A stretch of DNA of 64,000 nucleotides from Leclercia adecarboxylata (GCF_006874705.1 NZ_CP035382.1:434001-498000), one strand, 5' to 3'. Positions 22,233-32,715 are shown, numbered from the stretch's first letter. Translations and numbers: made by a program. The notes: a model not told the origin generated them from the sequence alone.

Positions 22233-23174
22233 ATGGACGAACTCAAAGAAGAGAAAATAGATAACCATACCGAAGAACTGGAAGTTGAAAGCGAGGAGAA
22301 GCGCCGGGGAAAGAAGATTGAGGTCGATGAGGACCAACTCCCCTCACGCGCGATGGCCATCCACGAACATATTCGCCAGGACGGTGAAAAAGAGCTGGAA
22401 CGCGATGCCATGGCCCTGCTGTGGTCGGCTATCGCTGCCGGGTTATCAATGAGCGCCTCTTTTCTGGCCAAAGGGATTTTTCACGTTCAGTTTGAAGGTA
22501 TCCCCGGCGGGATGGTACTGGAAAACCTGGGTTATACCTTTGGCTTTATTATCGTGATCATGGCGCGCCAGCAGCTGTTTACCGAGAATACCGTCACCGC
22601 GGTATTGCCGGTGATGCAGAGCCCGACATGGGGCAATTTCGGCCTGCTGATGCGCCTGTGGAGCGTGGTGTTGTTCGGGAATATTATCGGAACCGGCGTC
22701 GCAGCCTGGGCGTTTGAATATATGCCGATTTTTGACGAGGCTACCCGCGACGCGTTTGTAAAAATCGGGACGGGGGTGATGGAAAACAGCCCTCTCGAAA
22801 TGTTCTCCAACGCCATTATCTCCGGCTGGATCGTCGCCACCATGGTATGGATGTTCCCGGCTGCCGGTTCGGCCAAAATCGTGGTTATCATCCTGATGAC
22901 CTGGCTTATCGCACTGGCCGATACCACCCATATCGTGGTGGGCACGGTGGAGATTTTATATCTGGTCTTTAACGGCACCATTCACTGGAGCGAGTTTTTC
23001 TGGCCCTTCGCCATCCCTACCCTGGCTGGAAACATCTGCGGCGGCACCTTTATATTTGCCCTGCTGAGCCATGCGCAAATCCGTAACGATATGTCGAATA
23101 AGCGCAAAGCCGAGCTAAAAGCAAAAGAGCAGGCCCAGCAGGAGGAAGCGGAAGAAAATAAAAATTCGGCCTGA
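22233..23174 (+). CDS. yfdC: FNT family inner membrane protein YfdC
   Basis: A 313-aa membrane protein of the formate/nitrite transporter family. It has a charged N-terminal region of about 60 residues (VESEEKRRGKKIEVDED), then six TM helices, with family segments around NLGYTFGFIIVIMARQQLFTEN and PTLAGNICGGTF. It ends in a charged helical tail. The ATG at 22233 follows GGAG (22222) and gives the E. coli-like start; the upstream frame from 22143 is unlikely. The transported ion is not established. Confidence 0.93.
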   Translation: MDELKEEKIDNHTEELEVESEEKRRGKKIEVDEDQLPSRAMAIHEHIRQDGEKELERDAMALLWSAIAAGLSMSASFLAKGIFHVQFEGIPGGMVLENLGYTFGFIIVIMARQQLFTENTVTAVLPVMQSPTWGNFGLLMRLWSVVLFGNIIGTGVAAWAFEYMPIFDEATRDAFVKIGTGVMENSPLEMFSNAIISGWIVATMVWMFPAAGSAKIVVIILMTWLIALADTTHIVVGTVEILYLVFNGTIHWSEFFWPFAIPTLAGNICGGTFIFALLSHAQIRNDMSNKRKAELKAKEQAQQEEAEENKNSA

Positions 23175-23249
23175 ATGGCGACACTTTAAGCAGTCAGGCG
23201 GCGGCGTGCTTAACGCCTGGTACAAATGGCGTTATACTCGTGCCGCTTC

Positions 23250-23324
23250 GTCCCCTTAGTTAAATGGATATAACGAGCCCCTCCTAAGGGCTAGTTGCAG
23301 GTTCGATTCCTGCAGGGGACACCA
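23250..23324 (+). tRNA. argW: tRNA-Arg (anticodon CCU)
   Basis: Acceptor arms GTCCCCT and AGGGGAC pair. A D-arm, an anticodon stem AGCCC/GGGCT with loop CTCCTAA (anticodon CCT at 23283-23285), and a T-arm GCAGGTTCGATTCCTGC are present. CCA is encoded. It is the usual integration target of phages and islands in E. coli, and its 3' end is duplicated at 37431. Confidence 0.96.
23306..23321 (+). other. attL core (16-bp repeat)
   Basis: ATTCCTGCAGGGGACA covers the 3' part of the T-arm and the acceptor strand of argW. The identical string recurs once at 37431. The flanks differ on both sides, as expected for an att core. Confidence 0.88.
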
Positions 23325-23489
23325 TGACCTTCTTTTTCTCCTTCTAGCAAAATCCACCAAACCCGCATGACACAAGGCTTTAAGCCGATTTTGTTATCCA
23401 GCCATTTCCAGCGAATAGCACTCTAAGCCACGATCAAAAGTATCTCTTTTCGTTACTCTCGCGCCGTTAGAACTTCGCGAGAGATACTC

Positions 23490-24671
23490 ATGGCATTAAC
23501 CAACCTTCAGATTAAAAGCGCGACGCCCGGTGAGACGGACTATACCCTCACCGATGGCTCTGGCTTATTCATGATAATCAAGCCTAACGGCTCAAAGCTC
23601 TGGCGTTTCCGCTATCGCCGCGAGGGTAAGTTGCGTCGTCTCTCGTTAGGCGCATATCCGTTAATCACCTTGTCTCAGGCACGAAGTAAGGCCGCTGATG
23701 CCCGTGCAAAGCTGGCTCAAGGGATTAGCCCGGTAGATGAACGCCGCGAAGAGAAAGAGGCAAGCAAGGTTATTAACTCGTTTGAGGGTGTTTGCCTCGA
23801 ATGGCAAGCCACCCGGAAAGCAACATGGTCGGAAGTGTATGCAGACGATACAAAGCGCCTGTTTGAACGCAACGTGTTTCCGGTATTGGGTAAACGTCCT
23901 ATAGGGGACATTGAGCCATTAGAACTGCTGGAGTTGCTGCGAAAGATAGAAAATCGCGGCGCTAACGAACTCGCAACCAAAGTTCGCCGCCGCTGCGGTG
24001 AGGTTTATGCTTACGCTATCGTAACCGGGAGAGCCAAATACAACCCTGCACGCGACCTCGCCACTGCTATGCAACGTTTCCAGCGCGGGCATTATCCATC
24101 TCTTAATGCATCTGAGTTGCCTGCATTCCTGGCGGTACTGGACACAACTACCGGAAACATCATGGTGAACTTTGCTGTTCGCTTGCTGATGCTTACCGGC
24201 TTACGCCCCGGCGAACTGCGCAAAGGCGAATGGAGTGAGGTCGATTTCGATAACGCGCTCTGGGAAATTCCCGCCGAGCGAATGAAAGCACGCCGCCCAC
24301 ACCTTGTGCCACTGTCTACCCAAACAATCGAATTGCTTCGTTCCGTTCACGCCATCAGTGGCAACTATGGGCTGATGTTCCCCGGCAGAAATGATGTTAG
24401 CCACCCTATGTCAGATATGGCAATGAACCAGCTTATCAAGCGCTGCGGTTACGGGGATAAGCTGACCGGGCATGGATTCAGGCACATGATGAGCACCATT
24501 TTGCATGAGCGAGGGTTTAACAGCGCATGGATTGAGCTACAGCTTGCCCACGTTGACCAAAATACCATTCGCGGTACATACAACCGGGCACAGTATCTGG
24601 ATGGCCGCAGAAAGATGATGCAATGGTATGCCGACTACATTTCAAAGGCTTTAACCAATGAAACTGAATAA
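23490..24671 (+). CDS. tyrosine-type site-specific integrase
   Basis: A 393-aa phage/P4-family integrase. The N-terminal arm-binding domain (residues about 1-85) has LTDGSGLFMIIKPNGSKLWRF. The catalytic domain shows the first Arg in MLTGLRPGELRKGEW, then GHGFRHMMSTILHERG (H-x-x-R), AHVDQNTIRGTYNRAQYL, and a C-terminal Tyr. It lies 166 bp from the attL core in argW and is the obvious integrase of the element. It overlaps the next gene by 14 bp, so that gene is coupled to it. Confidence 0.95.
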   Translation: MALTNLQIKSATPGETDYTLTDGSGLFMIIKPNGSKLWRFRYRREGKLRRLSLGAYPLITLSQARSKAADARAKLAQGISPVDERREEKEASKVINSFEGVCLEWQATRKATWSEVYADDTKRLFERNVFPVLGKRPIGDIEPLELLELLRKIENRGANELATKVRRRCGEVYAYAIVTGRAKYNPARDLATAMQRFQRGHYPSLNASELPAFLAVLDTTTGNIMVNFAVRLLMLTGLRPGELRKGEWSEVDFDNALWEIPAERMKARRPHLVPLSTQTIELLRSVHAISGNYGLMFPGRNDVSHPMSDMAMNQLIKRCGYGDKLTGHGFRHMMSTILHERGFNSAWIELQLAHVDQNTIRGTYNRAQYLDGRRKMMQWYADYISKALTNETE

Positions 24672-25218
24672 CCTATATGTGAGCGTCAGCGCACACCCAA
24701 GAACACTCCCCCCTTACCGAGTGACCTTCTTTGTCGGCCAGCGCGATCCGTTAACCGGATATGACGAGGGGGAAGCCATTACATTGATTATGGAGTCAAA
24801 CACACACAGGCAGCGCAGCGCTGCCGCTGAGCGCTTCATGACTTACATGATTAATTACCAGCGTACGCCGGAGGTTATGGAGCTACAACACAAGCAGGCA
24901 CAAGCACCTGATAGTTACCGCGCCGCACTCATCAACGCTGTACATGTCGCCGCCGCTGAGTATATGGGCAAAGTTGAGGCCGAAGCTTATAAAGTCAATC
25001 ATGCTATGACTGCGCGTAGTGCATATCTTAACACTGAGACCGCCGCCGTGGATGCCATTGAGGAACTGGTAGATGAATACGGATTGCCGGGTATTAAATA
25101 TACCCCAGCGCAATTCGCACAAATAGCCATAACACGCGGCCTGATTGCTGAACCTATGCGAGAGTATGCCGTAGCTGTAGCAAAACAGCGGATCCCACAC
25201 CTGCGGACACAGCCTTGA
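24658..25218 (+). CDS. uncharacterised element protein, 186 aa
   Basis: A 186-aa soluble protein that I do not recognise. The first 45 residues look beta-rich (VTFFVGQRDPLTGYDEGE) and the rest is mostly helical. No signal peptide, TM helix or metal motif is evident. The ATG lies inside the end of the integrase gene (14-bp overlap), suggesting translational coupling and a role in integration, excision or replication control; that role is inferred from position only. Confidence 0.7.
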   Translation: MKLNNLYVSVSAHPRTLPPYRVTFFVGQRDPLTGYDEGEAITLIMESNTHRQRSAAAERFMTYMINYQRTPEVMELQHKQAQAPDSYRAALINAVHVAAAEYMGKVEAEAYKVNHAMTARSAYLNTETAAVDAIEELVDEYGLPGIKYTPAQFAQIAITRGLIAEPMREYAVAVAKQRIPHLRTQP

Positions 25219-25307
25219 GCTGAGTTCGGCAGAAATATGAAACCAACACGGACGAACTGGGCTTCTCCACTCATTAAAACCGCCCTTCTTCCGTAACCGT
25301 CAATACT

Positions 25308-25627
25308 ATGACCGATACACTAAAAGATTTAGAACAAGATAGAAACCGCAAAGCACAAGCTGCGATGGAGCTTCACGCCAAATGGAAAGTAGCCTGCATT
25401 GAGGCCAAAGCGGCTAAAGATGCATATTTGAAAGCGAGGGGGCGCGATGTGGGGAAAGCCCGCGCAAAATTTAACACCGCGCCAGTCGAGCCTCACTCGC
25501 CGCCACCCATGACAGATGACGAGAAGGTAGAGCTTGAGGCTCTAATTGCTTCTGACACTGACGAGCCAAAGCATGCCACTGATTGGTGGATGGAAAGGCT
25601 TATCGGGGAGTATCGTCGTGGTGGGGG
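25308..25627 (+). pseudogene. 5' part of a gene interrupted by an IS3-family element
   Basis: The frame MTDTLKDLEQDRNRKAQAAM runs for about 106 codons, with a helical, Ala/Lys-rich N-terminus and a Pro-rich linker (VEPHSPPPMTDDE). It then enters the IS left end, where it stops within 16 bp (TAC TGA at 25638-25643). If the 1259-bp insertion and one GGG target copy are removed, the frame continues without a break into 26890-27421, giving a protein of about 283 aa. Function unknown. Confidence 0.8.
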
Positions 25628-25667
25628 TGAAGTGGTTTACTGAATTTGGCCACCTGAATAGAGGTGA

Positions 25668-26878
<1,211 letters not shown>

Positions 26879-26886
26879 CCACTTCA

Positions 26887-27421
26887 GGGATATCCTGTAC
26901 TTACCGAAAACATGTTGTGTGACTTTCCAACAGAGAGAATAGAGTTATGCCGCCTGATAGTTGATCTTGTACGTGTTATTGCAAAACAAGACCGGGCCAA
27001 CCTTGACGTACTGCGTCTCATGACAAATCGGGATGGCAATAACACCACCCCTGGAACCAACGAGAGACAAGCAGCATTATTTGAGGCTCTATGGGGCGAA
27101 AAAGTCAGTACAAAAAACGAAAGCGAAAAATACGATGTTATCCAATCAATTATGAATGGCTGGCCTCTTGAACTGTCTTTTCAGGTAGGGTGCGAAATTA
27201 TTCGCCATTGGGCGAAACTGGAATATGCCCAGAGATCTAAAAAGAACAAAAATGAATCAATGCGTATTTTGGAGATTAAGATAATTTGTGAGTGGAATGC
27301 ACACCCAAATCGATGGGCAACCATAGCTGACTTCATAAGATACATTGAACGTCTTGATTGGGAGGATACTCCAACTGAAAGCAAAATACGGTCCACAATA
27401 AAAAATCACTTAAATCAATAA
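26887..27421 (+). pseudogene. 3' part of the IS-interrupted gene
   Basis: From the second GGG target copy the frame reads YPVLTENMLCDFPTERIE and continues for about 177 codons. A start at 26912 (ATG) could in principle give a 169-aa product, but it has no convincing ribosome site and the frame joins exactly to the 5' part. The sequence is mainly helical with a basic stretch (AQRSKKNKNES). Function unknown; it sits between the integrase genes and the AlpA-like regulator. Confidence 0.78.
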
Positions 27422-27474
27422 ATTGACAATTTACAGCTAGTAAAAAAAATAACCATAGGCTCTAACTAATCAGA

Positions 27475-27510
27475 ATGCCCTCCACCAAATTGGAATTACT
27501 TAGAGGGCAT
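27475..27510 (+). promoter_or_regulatory. hairpin that can mask the ribosome site of the AlpA-like gene
   Basis: ATGCCCTC (27475-27482) and GAGGGCAT (27503-27510) are perfect inverted repeats separated by 20 bases. The 3' arm contains the only purine-rich ribosome site (GAGGG) for the ATG at 27517. In the mRNA the stem would hide this site. This is structural inference from sequence. Confidence 0.6.
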
Positions 27511-27516
27511 CATCCA

Positions 27517-27774
27517 ATGGCAGCATCCGCGATTAATTTTCACCACAAACCTTTCGACCCATCCAAAAAACACATTCGCATAAAAGAAGTTCGCGAAATG
27601 GTCTGGCGCTCTACGTCATGGATTTACGCTGAGATGAAGAAAGGAAGTTTTCCTGCATCCGTAAAGATTTCCCCTTGCCTGTGCGTTTGGCGCGTGGAGG
27701 ACGTGGAAAACTACCTGATTGAAACCGCAAAACGCATCGGTTCAGGCGTTGTGGAGGGTGTAACCAATGAATAA
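27517..27774 (+). CDS. AlpA-like helix-turn-helix regulator/excisionase
   Basis: An 85-aa protein with the MerR/AlpA-type winged-helix layout: HIRIKEVREMVWRSTSWIYAE, then MKKGSFPASVKIS and the W-x-x-x-D-V-x-x-Y element in CVWRVEDVENYLIE. AlpA proteins activate integrase or replication genes, or act as excisionases, in P4-like elements. The ATG at 27517 is preceded by GAGGG within a hairpin; a frame-extending ATG at 27475 lies in the other arm. It overlaps the next gene by 8 bp, so the two are cotranslated. Confidence 0.82.
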   Translation: MAASAINFHHKPFDPSKKHIRIKEVREMVWRSTSWIYAEMKKGSFPASVKISPCLCVWRVEDVENYLIETAKRIGSGVVEGVTNE

Positions 27775-28216
27775 CCGCCCTTCTTCTATGTCAGCCGATA
27801 GCAAAAAAATTACCCACCCTGGCAGGCAATCGTCAGGGGTGACGGTATCGCTGGTTGGAGAGTTTGTAGGCAAAACTTCTCACACAACTGACGGTGTGAG
27901 CCGCCGATTTCTTGTTGATAACTACTGTGTTGCGGGTGGTTGTGCAGGTGAAATAATTACACTGTACGTTAAATCTTTCCACGCTGAGTCGGTGGGGGTC
28001 ATTCCCGATAGAATCACAGTTGAGCTTTCAAGCGTTTATGTTGTGGACAAGGGAACGCACTCTTATGCATCGGCTAATCACAATTTCACTACTGATTACC
28101 AGCCCGCAAAGCCAAAGAAAAAGAGCCAGAAAAATACTCGCTGCACTTCATTACGGGAGGGAAAGGTTACAGCCCGAGTGCCAAAAATTAAGCCGGTTAG
28201 AGGGAAGTACAAATGA
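27767..28216 (+). CDS. uncharacterised protein before the primase gene, 149 aa
   Basis: A 149-aa protein with a beta-rich core (GVTVSLVGEFVGKTSHT through VELSSVYVVDKG) and a strongly basic C-terminus (KPKKKSQKN, ARVPKIKPVRGKYK). That composition suggests nucleic-acid binding, perhaps an OB-fold-like replication accessory protein, but I see no diagnostic motif. It overlaps both neighbours (8 bp with the regulator, ATGA with the primase), so it belongs to the replication operon. Confidence 0.72.
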   Translation: MNNRPSSMSADSKKITHPGRQSSGVTVSLVGEFVGKTSHTTDGVSRRFLVDNYCVAGGCAGEIITLYVKSFHAESVGVIPDRITVELSSVYVVDKGTHSYASANHNFTTDYQPAKPKKKSQKNTRCTSLREGKVTARVPKIKPVRGKYK

Positions 28217-31200
28217 GCGCCCTCGACGAAGTAAAACGCTGGATAAAAACCAATTACGCCGCCGCTTGTGCGGCGTTTTCAATCCCATGTGAATCATCCA
28301 GCAAAGAGCATGAATGCCCGCTATGCGGCAAGAGCAAATTCCGGGTTCGCATGACTGGGGCTACAGCCGGAACTTACATTTGCACGTGCGGCGTAAAAGG
28401 CTGCGGCTTCGGTGTCCTCGACCTTATAGCACGTAAAGAACTGGGCGCACCTACAGATGAGAAAGTACCAGGGCCCCTCATTCGCCAAGCCGCTAAGCTG
28501 GTGGATGAGCGCATGGGCCTTGGATTTTTCGCAGCGGACGAGAGCTACACACCACCAAGCGCTGAAGAAAGGGCAGCAAGAGAGCGGGAACAGAAAGAAG
28601 CCCGTGAACGCCGTCAGCATGATGCAGCCGAAGAGGAATCGCAGAAGATAATAGAGGCAGCGCTGCGAGTCCGGGAAATTCTGGCAAAGGCTAAACCCTC
28701 TGAATGCGCATACCTCAAGGCTAAGGGCTTTGAGGACTGCATTCTTCCCGTTACGGCATGGGGTGACGGTGTGTTAGAGCTGGTTGATATCGATGGTTGC
28801 GCCCGGTCAGTGCAATATCTGCCCGCGCCTGGCTCTTTCGATGGCGAGGGCAATAAGCGCCCTAAAAGCCTAATGAAAGACGCTCCCACATCAGGTGCAT
28901 TTGTCGATGTGCTGCCAAATGATAAAACCAATACTCTCATCATTACCGAGGGATACGCCACTGCGCGCAGCGTATCGCTTGCTGAGCCATACGCGCACAT
29001 TATTGCAGCTATTAACGCCAGCAACCTACAAAACGTCGCTACGACCTTTAGAGATCGTTTTCCTGCGCTAGATATTATCATTGCAGCTGATAATGACTAT
29101 CACGCGCCTAGTGATGTTGATGCGAATGGTAGACCAAAGCAAAACACTGGGCTGGTGAAAGCCAATGAAGCCGCTAGGGCTGTTAATGGTCTGGTGATAG
29201 CCCCGCTTTGCCTGGGTAGAAAAAAACAGGATTGGGATGATGTGCGCATGGAGCTGGGAGTTGAACGGATGACAGAAGAATTTAACCGTGAACTTGAGAA
29301 GGTCAGAAAAGAAAAAGCCTCCGTGCAAGAGGCTTCATTGGGTAATACGCAGAATATCGGCGTCGATAATAACCCACTTCCCTGGAAGGGCAACGTATCA
29401 AATGTAACGGCAGGAAAACCATCGCTAAACCTGCCCATTGCAAGTATTCCGCGCGTCCCAGCAACGGTAAATATTGCAAAGTTCCGCACCCCCGACCACT
29501 ACAAAAAATACTATTCAGACAAGGTTACTCCGCAAGACCAGCAACCTGACGGAACTGATTTCATTGTCGAACGCGAAGATAGGTCAATTGCATTGGTCGA
29601 CCCGATGACCGGGCGTGGCGAGGATGGGCAATCAGGAGTATTCAAGCATGCAAGAACGTCAGAAATTCTGCGCGGAGTTAAGCCCGTCCTTAAAGGTTAC
29701 AAAGACCATGAAGCCTATATAACCTTCGAAAATACTGGAGCCTCCTCACGCCGCGTATCGTTGCCGTGGTCAAGTGATGCTAAGCGCTTGGCTGCTGCAT
29801 TGCGCTCGCTTGGCTCGGAGGTCGTAGTTGACGGTGCCTATATTGACTTCTACCGCAATGCTTATCTGGTAGAGCAGGACTTACCATTTGCCGTCTATGG
29901 CTCGGCTCCTGGCTGGCATGAGCATGAAGGCAAAAAATTCTACGTATCACAGGCGGGGAAAACATACCTGGCTGACAGCGTACTTTTTGAGTTCGATAGC
30001 CCCATTGAAAGCAAATACAGGGCCTCCCCATCAGGATCCATTTCAGATTATCGAGAGAATGTTATTGAGTTAACCAAAGGCAACCACGGCCTTACGTTTC
30101 AATTATTGCTTGAGCTGGCTTCAGTCCTGTTTCCTGTCCGTAATGGCTCAATCAAGGCTGAAGGTATCACGGTCAATGTATATGGGCGCTCAGGCAAAGG
30201 TAAAACACTGGCTATGAAGCTCGGCGCAAGCTTATGGGGCGACCCTGACCAGCTCACAGAAAGCGCAAACGCCACATATACAGCGATAATTAATAGCGCG
30301 GTGAACTCCAGCGGCTCCGCGATGCGTATCGATGACCTGTCAGCAATGCCTAACCTCCGAGGTGCTGATTTTGAGAACCTTGTTTACTCAATCGCAAACG
30401 GCAAAGCTAAAGGCCGCAGCGGACAGGACGGAAAGAATCTGCCTGTAACTTCATTTAGCACCATCTGTCTGATGACCGCCGAAAAGACCATCGCCGACGA
30501 ACTCTGGCAAAAAGAGAAGCACAGATTTAAAGCTGGTGCTGAAGGTCGTCTAATCGAACAACCATTCATTGAGACGGAAGACCTCAAAGGAAACAGAGAT
30601 ATAAGGGCGTTCGCCAGCTCTCTTACGTCGGCTATGCTGTCATATAACGGCGTGGCTGGGATTGAATGGCTCAAGCACCTTGCTGAGCTTGGATGGGGTA
30701 GGATTCAAGCCGAGCTAAAGAGCTATTCCGAGCGGTTCGAATTCCTGATGTGCGATCTGTACCCGGATGTGATGAATGCCCGAGAGGGTCATAAAGTTAG
30801 AGCGCACTCTCTGTATGGAATTATTTATGCTGCCGGGATGATGTCAACGGGTATCACAGGTTACAGCCCGGATGAGATATTTGATGCGGTAAGGGAAAAC
30901 ATGATTAAGGAGATGGCAAGCAACGATGTAGGCCATGCTCGTGATATGGCTGCGGCCGTCGAGCTTTGGGATTACCTGACAGGTGCAACTGGTCGCATGG
31001 GGGCTATAGCCAGAGAGGGAAACAAAGCTAACCTCCAGCGAGGTGGCGATGAGTCAGCGGGATGGCTCGATATGGTTGAATCTGGCAACGGTGATGAATG
31101 TCGCCCGGTGTTCTACCTCAACAAGCGCCAACTCAACAACGCCGCAAAAGAAGCCTGCGGGATGTCTGGTGGAGACATGTTGTCGATACTCACAAAATAC

Positions 31201-31335
31201 GGCTACCACGAAATACCGCTGGACACTCGTGGCGAAAGGGACGGAACAGTACAGCGCCGCGTCAGAAGCGGGTCGGCGACAACTAATGTGAGGGTAATAA
31301 AAATTTCCGCGCCAGAGGAGATAGGTGAGATTTAA
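28213..31335 (+). CDS. P4 alpha-like primase/helicase, 1040 aa
   Basis: A multidomain replication protein. Residues about 33-75 form a zinc finger (HECPLCGKSKF, YICTCGVKGCGFGVLDLI). After a charged coiled-coil linker (about 115-160) comes a TOPRIM-type primase core with LIITEGYATARSVS and IIAADND (about 240-300). The C-terminal half is a DUF927-type helicase with Walker A GRSGKGKTLAMKLG near residue 660 and a Walker B-like RIDDLSAM. Such proteins initiate, prime and unwind replication of P4-like satellites. It ends the operon and is followed by a terminator and two iteron clusters, its likely origin. Confidence 0.88.
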   Translation: MSALDEVKRWIKTNYAAACAAFSIPCESSSKEHECPLCGKSKFRVRMTGATAGTYICTCGVKGCGFGVLDLIARKELGAPTDEKVPGPLIRQAAKLVDERMGLGFFAADESYTPPSAEERAAREREQKEARERRQHDAAEEESQKIIEAALRVREILAKAKPSECAYLKAKGFEDCILPVTAWGDGVLELVDIDGCARSVQYLPAPGSFDGEGNKRPKSLMKDAPTSGAFVDVLPNDKTNTLIITEGYATARSVSLAEPYAHIIAAINASNLQNVATTFRDRFPALDIIIAADNDYHAPSDVDANGRPKQNTGLVKANEAARAVNGLVIAPLCLGRKKQDWDDVRMELGVERMTEEFNRELEKVRKEKASVQEASLGNTQNIGVDNNPLPWKGNVSNVTAGKPSLNLPIASIPRVPATVNIAKFRTPDHYKKYYSDKVTPQDQQPDGTDFIVEREDRSIALVDPMTGRGEDGQSGVFKHARTSEILRGVKPVLKGYKDHEAYITFENTGASSRRVSLPWSSDAKRLAAALRSLGSEVVVDGAYIDFYRNAYLVEQDLPFAVYGSAPGWHEHEGKKFYVSQAGKTYLADSVLFEFDSPIESKYRASPSGSISDYRENVIELTKGNHGLTFQLLLELASVLFPVRNGSIKAEGITVNVYGRSGKGKTLAMKLGASLWGDPDQLTESANATYTAIINSAVNSSGSAMRIDDLSAMPNLRGADFENLVYSIANGKAKGRSGQDGKNLPVTSFSTICLMTAEKTIADELWQKEKHRFKAGAEGRLIEQPFIETEDLKGNRDIRAFASSLTSAMLSYNGVAGIEWLKHLAELGWGRIQAELKSYSERFEFLMCDLYPDVMNAREGHKVRAHSLYGIIYAAGMMSTGITGYSPDEIFDAVRENMIKEMASNDVGHARDMAAAVELWDYLTGATGRMGAIAREGNKANLQRGGDESAGWLDMVESGNGDECRPVFYLNKRQLNNAAKEACGMSGGDMLSILTKYGYHEIPLDTRGERDGTVQRRVRSGSATTNVRVIKISAPEEIGEI

Positions 31336-31401
31336 CCACCTATCGTTTCAGCGGGCTCCCCCTAACAACCTCACCTCTATAAAACCCCAAAAGCAAAAAC
31401 C

Positions 31402-31429
31402 AAGCCCTAACGGAATAGGGCTTAATTTT
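31402..31429 (+). terminator. rho-independent terminator after the primase gene
   Basis: AAGCCCTA and TAGGGCTT form an 8-bp stem with a 6-base loop, followed by AATTTT. It is 67 bp after the primase stop. Confidence 0.82.
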
Positions 31430-31532
31430 CGTTCACAGCCACACTATCTTTTACCTCACTACAACTTTTTTTATTTTTTATGCTCACTTTGCATACAAAT
31501 CGATGTAGGTCGTAGTTCATTTAATATTCAAA

Positions 31533-31858
31533 TGTCTGCATGACAAGCATTTTGTCTGCATGATGTCTGCATAAAAATAGTCATAACCGCTTGTCATATA
31601 TGAATATAAACACCCTTGCAGACATGCAGACAATGCAGACATGTGTTTTCTCGCGTATGGGAAAATCATAACGCGCCACCCTGTGCGTTTTTAATACAGC
31701 GTCAAGCCATTGCGTGTACGTATATAGGTATTTTTGGTTGTCTGCATTGTCTGCATGTCTGCACGAGGAATTGCGTGACATTCAAAAGATCTTCCTGGAA
31801 ATCATTTCATGCAGACAAATTCCTCCTCCATGCAGACAAAGCAGCTCGTGTGCAGACA
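31533..31858. repeat. two symmetrical iteron clusters, probable replication origin
   Basis: Twelve copies of the 8-mer TGTCTGCA or its complement TGCAGACA occur in this otherwise gene-free stretch. Cluster 1 has forward copies at 31533, 31553, 31564 and reverse copies at 31617, 31625, 31634. Cluster 2 has forward copies at 31739, 31748, 31756 and reverse copies at 31810, 31831, 31851. Each cluster is three forward then three reverse, with an AT-rich centre in the first. In P4 the alpha protein binds iterons in two regions, ori and crr; the arrangement here fits that plan. Confidence 0.8.
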
Positions 31859-32180
31859 AATTACTTACCGCCTCAGCGTTTTGCCGCCCTTTTCCGTCCT
31901 CGCTAGTGAGTTAACGCATATTTCTGGCGGAGAAATCCGCTTCTGTATCCGGGTATGAGGGATGAATAAATTCTTAGAACACTACAGTTGATTAATGATG
32001 TGTTGATGGGAAGTCATTCAGGTTGCGGCTCTAACCTCGCATAGAATCAAAATCGCACCAAATGCAGCAAGATTCTGATACAGAAAATGCCTCTGACTAT
32101 TCACCACTAAGCATCCTTAGAACAAAACTCCATATCCAGTTCATTCATGATCAACAGGTTTATTTTGACTGCGAGGGATT

Positions 32181-32567
32181 ATGAAAAGATTATTAATTAT
32201 ATTATTGACGCTAGCCTGCTTTGAGGCATCAGCCAAGGATGCACCTTTAAACGGTAAGGAAAGCATAACCCATGATTACAACTGTATGGGTGTAAGTACT
32301 GGAAGAGCTGCTGTGCTTACTGTGCAGGAATATGCTGGTGGTGCTAACCAAATCCTCGTGGCAGAAAACGCCCCCAAACCGATTACAATTACTCTTACAG
32401 CCATTGATGACCAAACAAGGGTATCCAGACAATATAAGTTTAAGGCACCTAATGGCGGAGAAGAAATATTACAGATATCTGAACTGACGGGACTTGCAAC
32501 AACAACAATGTTGCATACCTTAGGTTATGAAGCATTCACTTCTTTAGTATGTCATGAAGAGAAATAG
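32181..32567 (+). CDS. small exported protein, 128 aa
   Basis: A signal peptide (MKRLLIILLTLACFEASA, cleavage before KDAPLNG) precedes a beta-rich domain of about 110 residues with two Cys (YNCMGVSTG near residue 35 and VCHEEK at the end) that could form a disulfide. A purine-rich GCGAGGGATT site precedes the ATG. Family not recognised. The preceding stretch 31860-32180 shows no other gene that I can support. Confidence 0.65.
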   Translation: MKRLLIILLTLACFEASAKDAPLNGKESITHDYNCMGVSTGRAAVLTVQEYAGGANQILVAENAPKPITITLTAIDDQTRVSRQYKFKAPNGGEEILQISELTGLATTTMLHTLGYEAFTSLVCHEEK

Positions 32568-32604
32568 CAGCCTGTTTACTCCGATCATGTAAAAACCAAA
32601 AGCT

Positions 32605-32715
32605 GTTCATAAAGGTACTCCTTTACGAACAGCACTAAAAGCCACTCAGTAAGTGTTCATAAAGATTGTTTTGAGTATTTACGAACGATATAGTTTACGA
32701 ACTAACTTTATGAAC
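32605..32715. repeat. array of six TTTA(C/T)GAAC motifs, candidate res site/operator of the serine recombinase
   Basis: The 9-mer occurs as GTTCATAAA at 32605 and 32655, TTTACGAAC at 32622, 32678 and 32694, and TTTATGAAC at 32707. The first two pairs are inverted and the last pair is a direct repeat. The array of 111 bp ends 13 bp before the recombinase ATG, like a multi-subsite res region. The first pair sits in a nearly perfect 32-bp palindrome (32602-32633). Confidence 0.75.

Noticed and set aside
31616..31914. Short plus-strand frames across the iteron clusters
   Set aside because: They are formed by the Cys/Ala/Asp-rich reading of the TGCAGACA repeats and have no ribosome sites. The DNA repeat structure explains them better.
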